NCBI GenBank assembly: GCA_040387195.1
Contig: JAZKEF010000019.1
Location: 1 to 64,000, forward strand
Length of the DNA stretch: 64,000 bases
Reading direction: 5' to 3'
Source: UKL13-3 sp040387195
GTDB taxonomy: Bacteria; Bacteroidota; Bacteroidia; UKL13-3
The notes under the pieces are model-generated. The model saw only the letters and a program-made list of their open reading frames with translations. It was not told the origin of the DNA and searched no databases. Position 1 is the stretch's first letter. Every line of letters starts with the position of its first letter. The translations under genes and the position numbers were made by a program. Of this stretch, positions 1 to 9,970 are shown in pieces.

Positions 1-60
1 TTGTTTCATGCTAAATACTGTTTCTAGACCAAATATAGGATTTTGACTCACTAAAAAAAA

Positions 61-489
61 TTATTCTTCACCGTAATACTCCACATAGTTGCGTTCGGTT
101 TCTACCAACCTGATACAATGCAACTTTCCGTTTTCGATAAACGGCTCAAGGCGTTCCCATATGGCTACCACAATGTTTTCGATAGAAGCCAGCTGTCCTT
201 TCATAAAATCAACATCCTCATTGATATTCATATGGTCCAGTTGGTCCACCACCTGTTCCTTGATTACCAGTTTCAATTTTTTCAAATCCATTACCATGCC
301 TGTATCCGGATTTGCGTATCCCTTAAGGGTTACGTACAAATCGAAATTATGCCCATGGTAATTTTTATTGGCGCATTTCCCGAAGAAGGCCTCATTTTGC
401 TCATCGCTCCATGTAGGATTGTATAAACGATGTGCAGCATTAAAGTGCTCTTTACGGGTAATATATACGAGTTTTGGTTTCTTTTCCAT
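61..489 (-). CDS. queD: 6-carboxytetrahydropterin synthase / 6-pyruvoyl-tetrahydropterin synthase family (QueD-like)
   Basis: A 142-residue protein of the 6-pyruvoyl-tetrahydropterin synthase/QueD family. Members act on 7,8-dihydroneopterin triphosphate; in bacteria the usual role is making 6-carboxytetrahydropterin for queuosine. Visible zinc ligands are H20 (motif FNAAH) and H45/H47 (YHGHNF). C39 just before them is the catalytic cysteine, and D85-H86 (QLDHMNI) fits the rest of the relay. Length is normal for the family. The ATG at 489 is kept because the protein is complete from there. It diverges from hldD across a 123-bp gap. The only other queuosine gene here is queA, 12 kb away. A T-rich run follows the stop codon on the minus strand, but I see no hairpin. 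A PTPS-type pterin enzyme with another product remains possible. Confidence 0.88.
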   Translation of the reverse strand: MEKKPKLVYITRKEHFNAAHRLYNPTWSDEQNEAFFGKCANKNYHGHNFDLYVTLKGYANPDTGMVMDLKKLKLVIKEQVVDQLDHMNINEDVDFMKGQLASIENIVVAIWERLEPFIENGKLHCIRLVETERNYVEYYGEE

Positions 490-612
490 CTACTGCTTTT
501 CCTGATTGAAGCGGCAAATATACAATCCTGCTCCATTTCTTACGAACTGATTTCCATCACGGGAGCCGAAAATTGGCATTATTGCTTATTTTTGGGCAAA
601 ATATCCTTAACA

Positions 613-1578
613 ATGATTGTAATTACAGGAGCTGAAGGCTTTATCGGAAGTTGCTTGGTTGCCCGCCTCAATGCTGACGGCTATAATGATTTGGTACTGG
701 TGGATGATTTTAGTGATGGAGAACGTGCCCTGAACCTTACAAACAAACAATATACAGCCAAGGTAATGCGTACTGACTTTTTCAACTGGCTCGATACGCA
801 CGAAAACCAAGTGCAATTCATCTTCCATATTGGCGCACGTACCGATACGACTGAAATGGATGAGGAAATTTTTAAACTGCTGAACATCGACTTTTCGAAA
901 ACCTTATGGAATAAATGTGTGCAATACGGGCTTCCACTTGTGTATGCCTCATCAGCCGCCACTTATGGTGAAGGTGAAAACGGGTATGATGACGATGAAA
1001 CAAAACTGGATACCCTTAAACCGTTGAACCCCTACGGTCGCTCGAAAAATGAGTTCGACAAGTGGGCACTGAAACAGGACAAAAAACCTTTTTTCTGGGC
1101 CGGTTTGAAATTTTTTAATGTATATGGTCCCAATGAATACCATAAGGGACGCATGGCTTCGGTAATCCTGCATGCCTTCAAACAAATTAACGAAACCGGA
1201 AAAATCAACCTGTTCCGTTCGCACCGGGATGATTATAAGGATGGTGAACAAAAGCGTGATTTCATTTATGTAAAAGACCTTACGGATGTGTGTATGTTTT
1301 TGATGCATGACCGCAAACACAGTGGGTTGTATAACCTTGGAACAGGAACGGCCCGCACCTGGAACGACCTGGCCAAAAGCATTTTTACGGCACTCAACAA
1401 ACATGTGGTTATTGAGTATGTTGATGTCCCGGCCGACATCCGCGACAAATACCAGTATTTTACGGAAGCAACCATGCACAAACTGGCTGCTGCGGGATAT
1501 ACCAAACCGTTCACCCCCATTGAAGAAGGCGTGAAGGATTATGTTACCAATTACCTCATGGAACACACCTATTGCTAA
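613..1578 (+). CDS. hldD: ADP-L-glycero-D-manno-heptose 6-epimerase
   Basis: NAD(P)-dependent short-chain dehydrogenase-type epimerase that converts ADP-D-glycero-manno-heptose to the L-glycero form for the LPS inner core. The protein from ATG 613 is 321 residues, close to the usual 310-330. The glycine-rich nucleotide motif GAEGFIG is at residues 6-12 and the catalytic YxxxK is Y141-K145 (YGRSK). The frame is open upstream to 430, but those 61 extra residues are not family sequence and would cover the divergent promoter region, so 613 is chosen. Its stop overlaps a possible TTG start of the following histidine kinase; using the kinase ATG leaves a 2-bp gap, so co-transcription is likely. It indicates heptose-containing LPS. 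Confidence 0.9.
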   Translation: MIVITGAEGFIGSCLVARLNADGYNDLVLVDDFSDGERALNLTNKQYTAKVMRTDFFNWLDTHENQVQFIFHIGARTDTTEMDEEIFKLLNIDFSKTLWNKCVQYGLPLVYASSAATYGEGENGYDDDETKLDTLKPLNPYGRSKNEFDKWALKQDKKPFFWAGLKFFNVYGPNEYHKGRMASVILHAFKQINETGKINLFRSHRDDYKDGEQKRDFIYVKDLTDVCMFLMHDRKHSGLYNLGTGTARTWNDLAKSIFTALNKHVVIEYVDVPADIRDKYQYFTEATMHKLAAAGYTKPFTPIEEGVKDYVTNYLMEHTYC

Positions 1579-1580
1579 GC

Positions 1581-4500
1581 ATGTTCAAAAAACTATCCCT
1601 TACCTATACTCATTACACACTGCTGCTGTGCCTGTCGTTACTATCGCTGGCAGCACTTACGTGGATTGAGCAACGGCAGAATAGCAATTTAGACAAACAA
1701 CTCGCGCAGGCATACACCCAGGCACAACAAATCATTATTGATAAGGAGGTGAATTGCATTAACCTGCTGCAAAACCAACTTTCGGATACTGCCAACTTAC
1801 AGCGCAACTGGAGTTCTTTTATGGAGATTGCCGAAAAGGAAAATCTCCTGGTGCATGTATATAAAAACGACAGCCTGCACATTTGGAGCAGTAATGCCAT
1901 CAATACGGAATCCATTTATCCGGCACTCAAAAAAGGCGCTGGGTTTGTGCAGGCCGACAACGGTTATTATTTCTCCTACAAACAAAGCAGGGGTTCGTAT
2001 ACCTACTTATTTTTATACAATGTAAAAACCGACTACCCCTTCCGCAACCAATATATTGAGAATGCATTTGATAAGGAGGTTGGGTTTATCAAGGAGGGAT
2101 TTATTCTTACCAAACCGGTAGAGAATTTTATAGACATTCATGACCTGGCCGATAACTATTTGTTTTCCCTGCAAATATTTTCATTTACCGAAAAAACACC
2201 CGCATGGTTAATTTCCTGCATTTCCCTTATCCTGTTGTGCGTGGTTATTTTCATGCATATCATTACCCGGCATTACATCCGCATATATTTATGGACTACC
2301 ACCTTGGTGTTTGTGGCCTTATGTGTATACCTGCGCTGGCTCAATGTATTTTACCACATTCCCGAATTTATATACGACCTCAAATTATTTGATCCCCAAA
2401 TTTATGCATCCTCGATATGGTTTCCATCGTTGGGTGATTTGGTTATGAATGCGGCAATTGTGTTGTGGTATTTCATTTTGCTCGAAACCAAAACATCGGT
2501 AAGTCATAAACAATCGGTTCATTCAACCATCGAGTATTGGGGGCGCCTGATTTCCTATCTGGTATTGTGTTTTATCAGCGCGCATATTGCCATCTCCTTC
2601 ATCCGAAGCCTCGCCATCGATTCCCAGATTTCATTCGACATCAACAATGTTTTCTCTATCAACTTTTTTACCTACGTAGGGCTCATTGTGTGTATCCTCA
2701 TATTACTGAGCATCTATTTTATTACCCGAAACTTCATCCGGTTTCTAAAAACCGCCAAACAATATACGTATGTTACCTATGCTGCTATCGTTGCCGCTTT
2801 TATAGGATATGCCGTGGTTGTGCATGTATGGCTTGAAAAAGATCTGTTTCACACCATCATCACTGTTGTTATGTTGGTTACCTTTTTCATTTTTAAATCT
2901 CTCCGGCTTAAACTCAACCGTTTCCAGCAATACTTCTTTGTTATTTTTATCATAGCCTTCATTTCATCTGTGAGCATCAATCATTGGTTAAATGTGAAGG
3001 AAATTGAAAACAGGAAGTTGTTTGCTGCCAAACTGGTTTCCCAAAACGATATTACCACCGACTATTTTCTGCGCAATGTGGAGAAAAAAATCGTCCACGA
3101 TGAATACATCAAAGATTATTTCAACAATCCCATCATTATTAAATCGCAATTTGAAAAACGCATTCGCCAGCTTTATTTCACTGGTTACCTGAGCAAGTTC
3201 GAGGTGCGCATCCTTGATTATGATTCGCTCGGCTATTTCTTCAAACAAAAAAATGACTATACTTTTCAGCAGATCAATAAACTCTATAAATCAAAATCGC
3301 TCGAAACCATTAACAGCCATTTCCGGTATCTGCAGAATACTGCCGAAGTAAAAGGGTATCTGGGAAAATTTGAGATCACCGATAACAAACACAAGGCAGG
3401 TTACATATTCATCTTACTTCAACCTAAACTGATTCAGGATGAAAACCGTTTTGATGAATTGCTGATTGACGGGTTCCGCCAAAGCAAGCGCAAAACCTTT
3501 GACTATTCGTATGCAGTATACAAGGATAAAAACCTTATTTACCAGAGTGGTGATTATCCTTACCGCATTAAAAACACCTGGGGCGAAACGCAAAACACCT
3601 TCAAGTTTTTTAGCGAGAATAATTTTGACCATCTATTGTATACGGATACCCAACCGCTTACCATTGTGGTGAGTAAAACCAGCGACTCGCTGCTGCAAAC
3701 CATTGGGTTGTTTTCGTTCATTTTTACATTTTGTACCGTTACCCTCATCCTTATTTTGTTTGTGTATGTGGGACTAAACACCCAATTGATTCGCTCCTGG
3801 AAAGTGCTCAATACGGGTGTATTCATCCGTTTACGCGATGCATTCAACCGTTTGCTGATGATTGACAAGCCGGATATTTTATACATCCGCACGCGCATTC
3901 AGAGTTCCATCATCTTCATTGTATTTATCACCCTACTTTTTACGTCTTATTTTACCATTACGTTTATCACCCAAAAATACAACAACAGACAAACGGAGCG
4001 GTTAATGAAAAAACTGCGCAATGTGGTGATTACGGTTGAGAATGAAAACATCAAGGAGTACGACTTTAACAACAGCAGCGAACTGGGTGCATTCATCAAT
4101 CAAATAGCCGATTTTTACGATACGGATATCACACTTTTCAGCACGGATGGAAAAGTGATGGCTTCCAGCATTGCCAAAATTTACGATGAGGGTGTGATTT
4201 CACCCATGATGCACCCCAATGCATATTACCATTTGCAATTATTGCGCGAATCCCAGTTTTCGCAAAACGAACATATTGCACTGCTTCAGTTTCAGGCAGC
4301 GTACGCTCCCATTTTCAAAAACAAATCAGAGGTGCTCGGGTATTTGCAGCTGCCATATTTTAGTCAGCAAGCCGATTTGCTCACCGAAATTTCATCCATC
4401 ATTGTAGGGTTTATCAATTTGTATGTGGTGTTGTTTATCATCATCGGGGTAATTGCCTATTTAGTTTCCCGTAATATCTCCTATCCGCTTACCCTTATTC

Positions 4501-5315
4501 AGCAAAAACTTTCGCGCACGGTATTGGGAGAAAAGAATGAACCCATCAGCTGGCACCGCGATGATGAGATAGGGGAACTGGTAAAGCAATACAACAGTAT
4601 GATAGCGCAACTCGAAGAAAGTGCCCGCAAGTTGGCCGAAACGGAACGGGAAGGTGCCTGGCGGGAGATTGCCCGGCAGATTGCACACGAAATCAAAAAT
4701 CCGCTCACCCCCATGAAATTGAGCATCCAGCATTTGCAGCGTGCTTATAAAAATCAGGATGCCAATATTGAAGATAAACTCAACCGCACCACCAACCTGC
4801 TTATTAACCAGATTGACACCCTGAGTGAACTTGCCAATGAGTTTTCATCCTACGCCAAAATGCCTGCACCCAACTATGAACCCATATCAGTGCAAAATGC
4901 GTTGGAGGAAATCATTTCATTGTACAGCATGAATACCGAAACAGCCATTACACTTACCTGCAATGTAACCAGCGAGCTCTTCTTCGACCGCTCCTACTTT
5001 AGTAGAAGCATTGGCAATATCATCAAGAATGCCATACAGGCCATTCCGGATGATAAAGCAGGAACGGTTGAAGTTACCGCAACGGAGGATACTGAAAACA
5101 TAGTTGTTATCGTTAAAGACAACGGCAGCGGGATGAGCAGCGAACAGGCCGCGCAGATATTTAAACCCTATTACAGCACCAAAATAAGCGGCATGGGATT
5201 AGGGCTGCCTATTGTAAAAAACATGATTGAAAGCGGCAACGGCACCATCACATTTACATCTGTTCCCGATGAAGGAACCACATTTGTAATTACCTTACCC
5301 AAGCATACTGTATAA
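1581..5315 (+). CDS. Multi-domain membrane sensor histidine kinase, NtrY-like
   Basis: A 1244-residue sensor kinase. There is one N-terminal membrane helix (about 10-29) and an extracytoplasmic stretch. A block of roughly eight hydrophobic segments lies at about 205-465. A second extracytoplasmic domain is followed by helices near 707-730, 775-797 and 933-965. Then come a HAMP domain (about 960-1015, with the DEIG motif), the dimerisation/phosphoacceptor helix with H1036 in AHEIKNPLTPMKL, an N box (NIIKNAIQAI), a DNGSGM G1 box, and a GMGLGLPIV G2 box near the C-terminus. The H-box wording is typical of the NtrY group. No response regulator is adjacent, so it is an orphan here. ATG 1581 is preferred to TTG 1572, which lies inside hldD. 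The stop codon directly abuts the next ATG, suggesting translational coupling with the outer-membrane protein gene. Confidence 0.85.
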   Translation: MFKKLSLTYTHYTLLLCLSLLSLAALTWIEQRQNSNLDKQLAQAYTQAQQIIIDKEVNCINLLQNQLSDTANLQRNWSSFMEIAEKENLLVHVYKNDSLHIWSSNAINTESIYPALKKGAGFVQADNGYYFSYKQSRGSYTYLFLYNVKTDYPFRNQYIENAFDKEVGFIKEGFILTKPVENFIDIHDLADNYLFSLQIFSFTEKTPAWLISCISLILLCVVIFMHIITRHYIRIYLWTTTLVFVALCVYLRWLNVFYHIPEFIYDLKLFDPQIYASSIWFPSLGDLVMNAAIVLWYFILLETKTSVSHKQSVHSTIEYWGRLISYLVLCFISAHIAISFIRSLAIDSQISFDINNVFSINFFTYVGLIVCILILLSIYFITRNFIRFLKTAKQYTYVTYAAIVAAFIGYAVVVHVWLEKDLFHTIITVVMLVTFFIFKSLRLKLNRFQQYFFVIFIIAFISSVSINHWLNVKEIENRKLFAAKLVSQNDITTDYFLRNVEKKIVHDEYIKDYFNNPIIIKSQFEKRIRQLYFTGYLSKFEVRILDYDSLGYFFKQKNDYTFQQINKLYKSKSLETINSHFRYLQNTAEVKGYLGKFEITDNKHKAGYIFILLQPKLIQDENRFDELLIDGFRQSKRKTFDYSYAVYKDKNLIYQSGDYPYRIKNTWGETQNTFKFFSENNFDHLLYTDTQPLTIVVSKTSDSLLQTIGLFSFIFTFCTVTLILILFVYVGLNTQLIRSWKVLNTGVFIRLRDAFNRLLMIDKPDILYIRTRIQSSIIFIVFITLLFTSYFTITFITQKYNNRQTERLMKKLRNVVITVENENIKEYDFNNSSELGAFINQIADFYDTDITLFSTDGKVMASSIAKIYDEGVISPMMHPNAYYHLQLLRESQFSQNEHIALLQFQAAYAPIFKNKSEVLGYLQLPYFSQQADLLTEISSIIVGFINLYVVLFIIIGVIAYLVSRNISYPLTLIQQKLSRTVLGEKNEPISWHRDDEIGELVKQYNSMIAQLEESARKLAETEREGAWREIARQIAHEIKNPLTPMKLSIQHLQRAYKNQDANIEDKLNRTTNLLINQIDTLSELANEFSSYAKMPAPNYEPISVQNALEEIISLYSMNTETAITLTCNVTSELFFDRSYFSRSIGNIIKNAIQAIPDDKAGTVEVTATEDTENIVVIVKDNGSGMSSEQAAQIFKPYYSTKISGMGLGLPIVKNMIESGNGTITFTSVPDEGTTFVITLPKHTV

Positions 5316-8300
5316 ATGATTCGTATTTCCGTTTGGTTGGTTGCAGTATGGACGTGCCTTACAATAGCGCAGGCTCAATACAGCGGAAATACCAGAACCA
5401 AAAACATCCTTATCATTGCCGATACCCTTTCCATGGATAGCCTAACCATTTTTAAGGGAACAGTGAAGGTGTTTGCGGGAAATGTACAATTAATTGAAGA
5501 CCTTGATTACAAAATAGATTACCAACATTCTGCTTTTATTCCGTTGCGTATTGCCAAAAATCAAACCGTTACCGTTAGCTACAATGTAATGATGCTTCCT
5601 CTTGGAAAAGAAGTCTCCCATAAAAACAGGAACATCATTCAACCTTATTTTCAGGAAATCCGAAACCCCTATTTGTACTCCACCGAAAGCAAAACACCCG
5701 AGTTGTACCAAAGTGACGGATTGAAGATGAACGGAAGTTTGTCGCGCGGATTATCCTTTGGTAATAACCAGGATGTGGTGGTCAACTCGAATTTAAACTT
5801 GCAGTTAGCCGGTAAGTTAAGCAATGATATTGATGTGCTGGCAGCAATCAGCGATGAAAACAATCCTATTCAACCCGAAGGAAACACACAGCAATTGCAG
5901 GACTTCGATAAGGTATATATTCAACTGAGTAAAAACCAAACCAAACTTACCGTGGGTGATTTTGAAATGACGCGTCCGCGCGACAGTTATTTCATGAACT
6001 ATTACAAAAAGTCGAGGGGTATTCAACTCTATTCATCGGTGAAGACGGGAAAAAACGGGACACTTTATTTTGGCGGAGAGGGCGCATTATCCCGCGGAAG
6101 ATTTGCCCGCAACATCATCAACGGGATTGAGGGAAACCTTGGCCCCTACCGGCTTTCGGGTACCAACGGAGAATTGTACATTATCATCATTTCGGGAACA
6201 GAATCGGTTTACCTTGACGGAGAAAAACTCAAACGCGGGGAACAGAATGATTATGTGATCGATTACAATACGGGTGAAGTAACATTTATGCCCAAACGGA
6301 TCATTACACAATACAGCAGGATTGTTGTAGAGTTCCAGTATTCTGATCGCAACTATGCCCGTTCGGTATTTCACCTCAACACGGAATATGAAACCAAAAA
6401 CTACCGCATCCGTGCCAATTATTTTTCGGAACAGGATAGCAAAAACCAACCCTTCCTGCAAAACCTCACTGATAGCAACAAAGCGATTCTGGCCAATGTG
6501 GGTGATGACATCAATAATGCCTTAGCTCCTACTGCCATTGCAACGCGGGAGTTTTCAACCAAAAAAATCTTATACCGCCAGCTCGATACCCTGGGTTTTA
6601 CCGGTGTGTTTGTATACACGGACGTTCCGGAAAGTGATTCCATATTTTACGAGGTGCGTTTCAGTTTGGTGGGGCAAGGTAATGGCGATTATATACAGGC
6701 ACAGTCATCAGCAAATGGACGAGTTTTTCAGTGGGTTCCTCCTGTTGGCGGTATCAAACAGGGAAGTTATGCTCCTGTTATATTGCTGGTAAGTCCAAAG
6801 AGCATGCAGATGTATACTTTGGGAGTAGATGTGAATGCCATTCGCAATACATTAGTGAGTGTGGAGGTGGCACGCTCGGAATACGATAAAAACCTGTTTG
6901 CAACTAAAGATAAAGGCAATGATGCAGGATACGGAGTGAAACTTTCCATAACGAATGTGATTCCGCTGCAGCAACTCAAAGAGAATGCATGGAACATTAA
7001 AACCGAAACACAGTATGAATTTGTGGACCAAAATTTCAGGTATGTGGAGCGTTACCGCAATGTGGAATTCGACCGCACCTGGAACCGGCAACTCACCAAC
7101 CAACCCACTGCCGATACGGGTTACAATGAGCATATTGTTTCCCTGCGTACTTCGTTAAATAAACAATCCTTTGGCAGTACTTTTTACCAGATTGGCTATT
7201 ATGACCGGGCCGGATTATTCAATGGGTTGCAACAACTCACCGGAACGTCCTTTCGTTTTGGCCGCAATATATTTTCGGGAGATGCAGAATGGATTGATAC
7301 CAAAAACAACACGACACTTACAACGCTCCGGAATGATGTAAAAAGATATAAGGCCGATTATGCCCGCGAATTGTTTTTCCTCACCAGTGGTGTACGGTAC
7401 GAATATGAAGAGAGCAATTACCGCAAGGCGCAGGATTCACTTGAAAGGGGGAGTTTTGCCTACGGCCAGGTTACCTTTTATACCCGCAACACCGACAGTA
7501 CCAATTTGCGCTATGGCGCTCAGTATGCACAACGTGAGGATTACCAACCCAGGCTCAACCAATATGACCTCGCTTCACTCTCCCGCAGTGTGAATGCGAA
7601 TATGGAATACACTCAAAAAAACTTTAATAGGTTATCGGCCAACTTTACATACCGCGACTTTGAAGTGCGAGATACCAATTTCACCAAGCTCAAACCCGAA
7701 CGCACCATTTTATCGAGGGTGGAATATGATTATGCCTTTTTAAAAAGAGTGTTTACCGCCAATACTTATTATCAGCTGGGTTCGGGACAGGAATTGAGAA
7801 GGGATTTTCAGTTTGTGGAAGTGCCTTTCGGGCAGGGTATTTATGTATGGAAAGACTTTGATAAGGATGGAACACAAGCGTTGAATGAATTTGTGGTGGC
7901 ATCGTTTTCGGACCGGAACCAGGCAAACTACATTAAGGTGTTTTTGCCTACCAACACAACCATTCGTACCAACTCCAATCAGTTTAACCAAACCTTAAAT
8001 ATTAACCCCAATGCGGTATGGAACAACCAAAGAGGAATGAAAAAATTTGTGTCGCGTTGGAACAACCAAACCGCCTTGCGTATTGACCGCAAAACAACGG
8101 AACTGAGTACTTTCGATTTTGTGAATCCCTTTTTGCTGGATGTAACAGACAGCACACTGATATCGGTTGCCTCCATCATCCGCAATACCTTATTTTTTAA
8201 CCGTTCCGATCCTACTTTCGGGTTCGACCTCAACTTTCAGGACAATAAAAGTAAAACGTATTTAACCAATGGGTTTGACTCGCGTGCAAAACAGGAAAAA

Positions 8301-8813
8301 GGAATCAACGTTCGTTGGAACTTTACTACAATGCTGGGTATTACAATAGGGTACACCTATGGTAACAGGTTATACAGTTCCGATTTTTTTACAGACAACA
8401 ACTACAATTACCTGTTTGATGAACTCAAGCCAAGGCTCATTTTTCAGGCCTCGCGTAACCTGAGGGCAACCTTATTATATACCTATTTTGAAGGAAACAA
8501 CCGGGCCGATTTAGGAAACCAAAATGGAAACAACCAGGAGTTTGGAGCTGAGCTGAGGTACAATATCGGAAAGCAGGGTGTGCTCAACAGCAAATTTAGT
8601 TTGTATAAAGTTTCATTTGATGGTGATATCTCCAGTCCCTTGGGGTATGATATGCTTCAGGGATTAACCATCGGCAATAACATGATCTGGAATATCGGGT
8701 TCCAGCAACGGTTATCCAATAACCTTCAAATCAATGTGAGCTATGACGGACGAAAATCGGAAGGACAACCGGTGGTAAACATTGGAAGAATGGAAGCCCG
8801 GTATTTGTTTTAG
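5316..8813 (+). CDS. Large outer-membrane beta-barrel protein, function unknown
   Basis: A 1165-residue protein with a signal peptide (about 1-20, ending AQA). An N-terminal beta-rich soluble part is followed by a long succession of alternating aromatic/polar strands, ending in a C-terminal phenylalanine as outer-membrane barrels do. I recognise no TonB box, plug domain or catalytic motif, so a TonB-dependent receptor is not supported. The start codon follows the kinase stop with no intervening base, so the two are almost certainly one transcript. A sensory or envelope-monitoring link with the kinase is inference from that arrangement. The stretch after its stop holds only short repeats, and no terminator is clear. 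Confidence 0.7.
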   Translation: MIRISVWLVAVWTCLTIAQAQYSGNTRTKNILIIADTLSMDSLTIFKGTVKVFAGNVQLIEDLDYKIDYQHSAFIPLRIAKNQTVTVSYNVMMLPLGKEVSHKNRNIIQPYFQEIRNPYLYSTESKTPELYQSDGLKMNGSLSRGLSFGNNQDVVVNSNLNLQLAGKLSNDIDVLAAISDENNPIQPEGNTQQLQDFDKVYIQLSKNQTKLTVGDFEMTRPRDSYFMNYYKKSRGIQLYSSVKTGKNGTLYFGGEGALSRGRFARNIINGIEGNLGPYRLSGTNGELYIIIISGTESVYLDGEKLKRGEQNDYVIDYNTGEVTFMPKRIITQYSRIVVEFQYSDRNYARSVFHLNTEYETKNYRIRANYFSEQDSKNQPFLQNLTDSNKAILANVGDDINNALAPTAIATREFSTKKILYRQLDTLGFTGVFVYTDVPESDSIFYEVRFSLVGQGNGDYIQAQSSANGRVFQWVPPVGGIKQGSYAPVILLVSPKSMQMYTLGVDVNAIRNTLVSVEVARSEYDKNLFATKDKGNDAGYGVKLSITNVIPLQQLKENAWNIKTETQYEFVDQNFRYVERYRNVEFDRTWNRQLTNQPTADTGYNEHIVSLRTSLNKQSFGSTFYQIGYYDRAGLFNGLQQLTGTSFRFGRNIFSGDAEWIDTKNNTTLTTLRNDVKRYKADYARELFFLTSGVRYEYEESNYRKAQDSLERGSFAYGQVTFYTRNTDSTNLRYGAQYAQREDYQPRLNQYDLASLSRSVNANMEYTQKNFNRLSANFTYRDFEVRDTNFTKLKPERTILSRVEYDYAFLKRVFTANTYYQLGSGQELRRDFQFVEVPFGQGIYVWKDFDKDGTQALNEFVVASFSDRNQANYIKVFLPTNTTIRTNSNQFNQTLNINPNAVWNNQRGMKKFVSRWNNQTALRIDRKTTELSTFDFVNPFLLDVTDSTLISVASIIRNTLFFNRSDPTFGFDLNFQDNKSKTYLTNGFDSRAKQEKGINVRWNFTTMLGITIGYTYGNRLYSSDFFTDNNYNYLFDELKPRLIFQASRNLRATLLYTYFEGNNRADLGNQNGNNQEFGAELRYNIGKQGVLNSKFSLYKVSFDGDISSPLGYDMLQGLTIGNNMIWNIGFQQRLSNNLQINVSYDGRKSEGQPVVNIGRMEARYLF

Positions 8814-8852
8814 CGAAGGTGAAATGTTAGTTGTAGGAAGTTTTTATCCCAA

Positions 8853-8913
8853 TAACATATTAACCAATCAATATCATTAACATATTAACTATTCAACACA
8901 TTAACATATTAAC
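8853..8913. repeat. Three short direct repeats (TTAACATATTAAC-like)
   Basis: The 115-bp gap between the barrel gene and the coiled-coil gene contains the word TAACATATTAAC three times, at 8853-8864, 8878-8889 and 8902-8913, about 24 bp apart. Related TTATTGAGTTA/AATATGTTGA words occur in the gaps at 27985-28194 and 46340-46400. It looks like one of several simple intergenic repeat families in this genome; no function is evident. Confidence 0.55.
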
Positions 8914-8928
8914 TCAATAACTAATAAC

Positions 8929-9852
8929 CTATTTCAACTCAAATGCTCCCGAGCCAATGCGCAATCCATCGGCAAATAACTCCAGTTTGTAGTTGCCCAT
9001 TACGAAATCGTTTCCTTTAACCCAGTAGATTACTACATCCTGTGCAGCCTGAGTAAAGTCAATGGTTTTTTTAGTGGTATACAATGCTTCCTGACCTTCA
9101 ATTTTAAATGTTCCCGAGCCCGATAGTTCATTGTATAATGTTGTCCCTTCGGGACCGATAACTTTCATATAAATATCCTTAGGTCCTGCATCGGCTACAT
9201 AGTTTTCTTCCAGTTTAAATGAAACCTTCAGTTTTTCCAGTTGCGATACCCTGCTAGTTTCGCGCTCTTTACCGTTGCCTCGCATTTTAATTCCGGTGAC
9301 AAACAATCCTGCAGTATTCAATTTCGCTCCGATGGCGACTTTATTGTTGAGCTTGATATTTTCCATATTCAAGTCCTCATTCTTGCGCTTCTCACGGTCT
9401 ACAGTGCCACGAAGGGAAGAGTTTTCCTTATTCAGGTAGGTAATCTGCATGCTCAGTGAATCAATCTGGTTGAGGTACTTCCGTTTGTAATACCTTAACT
9501 GATCCACTTCATCCAATACCTTATTCAGCTGGTCGCGGGTTAAACGTCCCTGGCGCAACAATACTTCAATCCTTTCGGCATATTCCTGCAATGAATCATT
9601 CTTTTCTTTCAGGAAAGCATCCAGTTGTGCATTCTGGCCTTTATATGAATCCAGCTCGGTAACAGTTTGGCCTAACACCTTCTCTAATTCTACTTTCACC
9701 GAATCCGTTGCAAACAATTTTTCCTCAGTATGAACCAGCTTCTTATCCGTAGTAAAATAGTTATACACGAAAATGCCATTCAATGCTAATAGAATGATAA
9801 TGACGATAATATAATAGAGGCGGCCTGAGTTTCTTTTTGTTTCTGGTTCCAT
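8929..9852 (-). CDS. Membrane-anchored coiled-coil protein, function unknown
   Basis: A 307-residue protein using the ATG at 9852. The frame is open for 19 more residues upstream, but those read through the AT-rich gap shared with rfbC and look non-coding. A short charged N-terminus is followed by one membrane helix (about 11-32). Then comes a long heptad-rich coiled coil (about 37-190, rich in E, K, L, Q and N) and a beta-rich C-terminal part. The topology suggests an inner-membrane anchor with a periplasmic body. It is divergent from rfbC. I do not recognise a named family; a cell-envelope scaffold role would be a guess. Confidence 0.7.
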   Translation of the reverse strand: MEPETKRNSGRLYYIIVIIILLALNGIFVYNYFTTDKKLVHTEEKLFATDSVKVELEKVLGQTVTELDSYKGQNAQLDAFLKEKNDSLQEYAERIEVLLRQGRLTRDQLNKVLDEVDQLRYYKRKYLNQIDSLSMQITYLNKENSSLRGTVDREKRKNEDLNMENIKLNNKVAIGAKLNTAGLFVTGIKMRGNGKERETSRVSQLEKLKVSFKLEENYVADAGPKDIYMKVIGPEGTTLYNELSGSGTFKIEGQEALYTTKKTIDFTQAAQDVVIYWVKGNDFVMGNYKLELFADGLRIGSGAFELK

Positions 9853-9945
9853 ACTGTGGCGCAAAAATAGGTTTATTTTTAAAATCACCTCATAATAACG
9901 TTTCCACAAGCATATTTTATTACTGGCAACAAAGCTGTTTTTTTA

Positions 9946-9953
9946 TAGATTTG
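9946..9953 (+). promoter_or_regulatory. Candidate -7 promoter element of rfbC (TAGATTTG)
   Basis: TAGATTTG matches the Bacteroidota -7 consensus TAnnTTTG exactly and lies 17 bp before the rfbC TTG start. About 20 bp further upstream the expected -33 TTG is present only as CTG, so the promoter is plausible but incomplete. Confidence 0.4.
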
Positions 9954-9970
9954 TCGCAAAACTCACTCCA

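Noticed and set aside
587..594. TATTTTTG as the hldD promoter -7 element
   Set aside because: It matches TAnnTTTG, but no TTG lies 17-23 bp upstream, so the evidence is too weak to list.
430..612. 61-residue N-terminal extension of hldD
   Set aside because: Not family sequence; it reads through the divergent queD promoter region. The conserved NAD-binding start is at 613.
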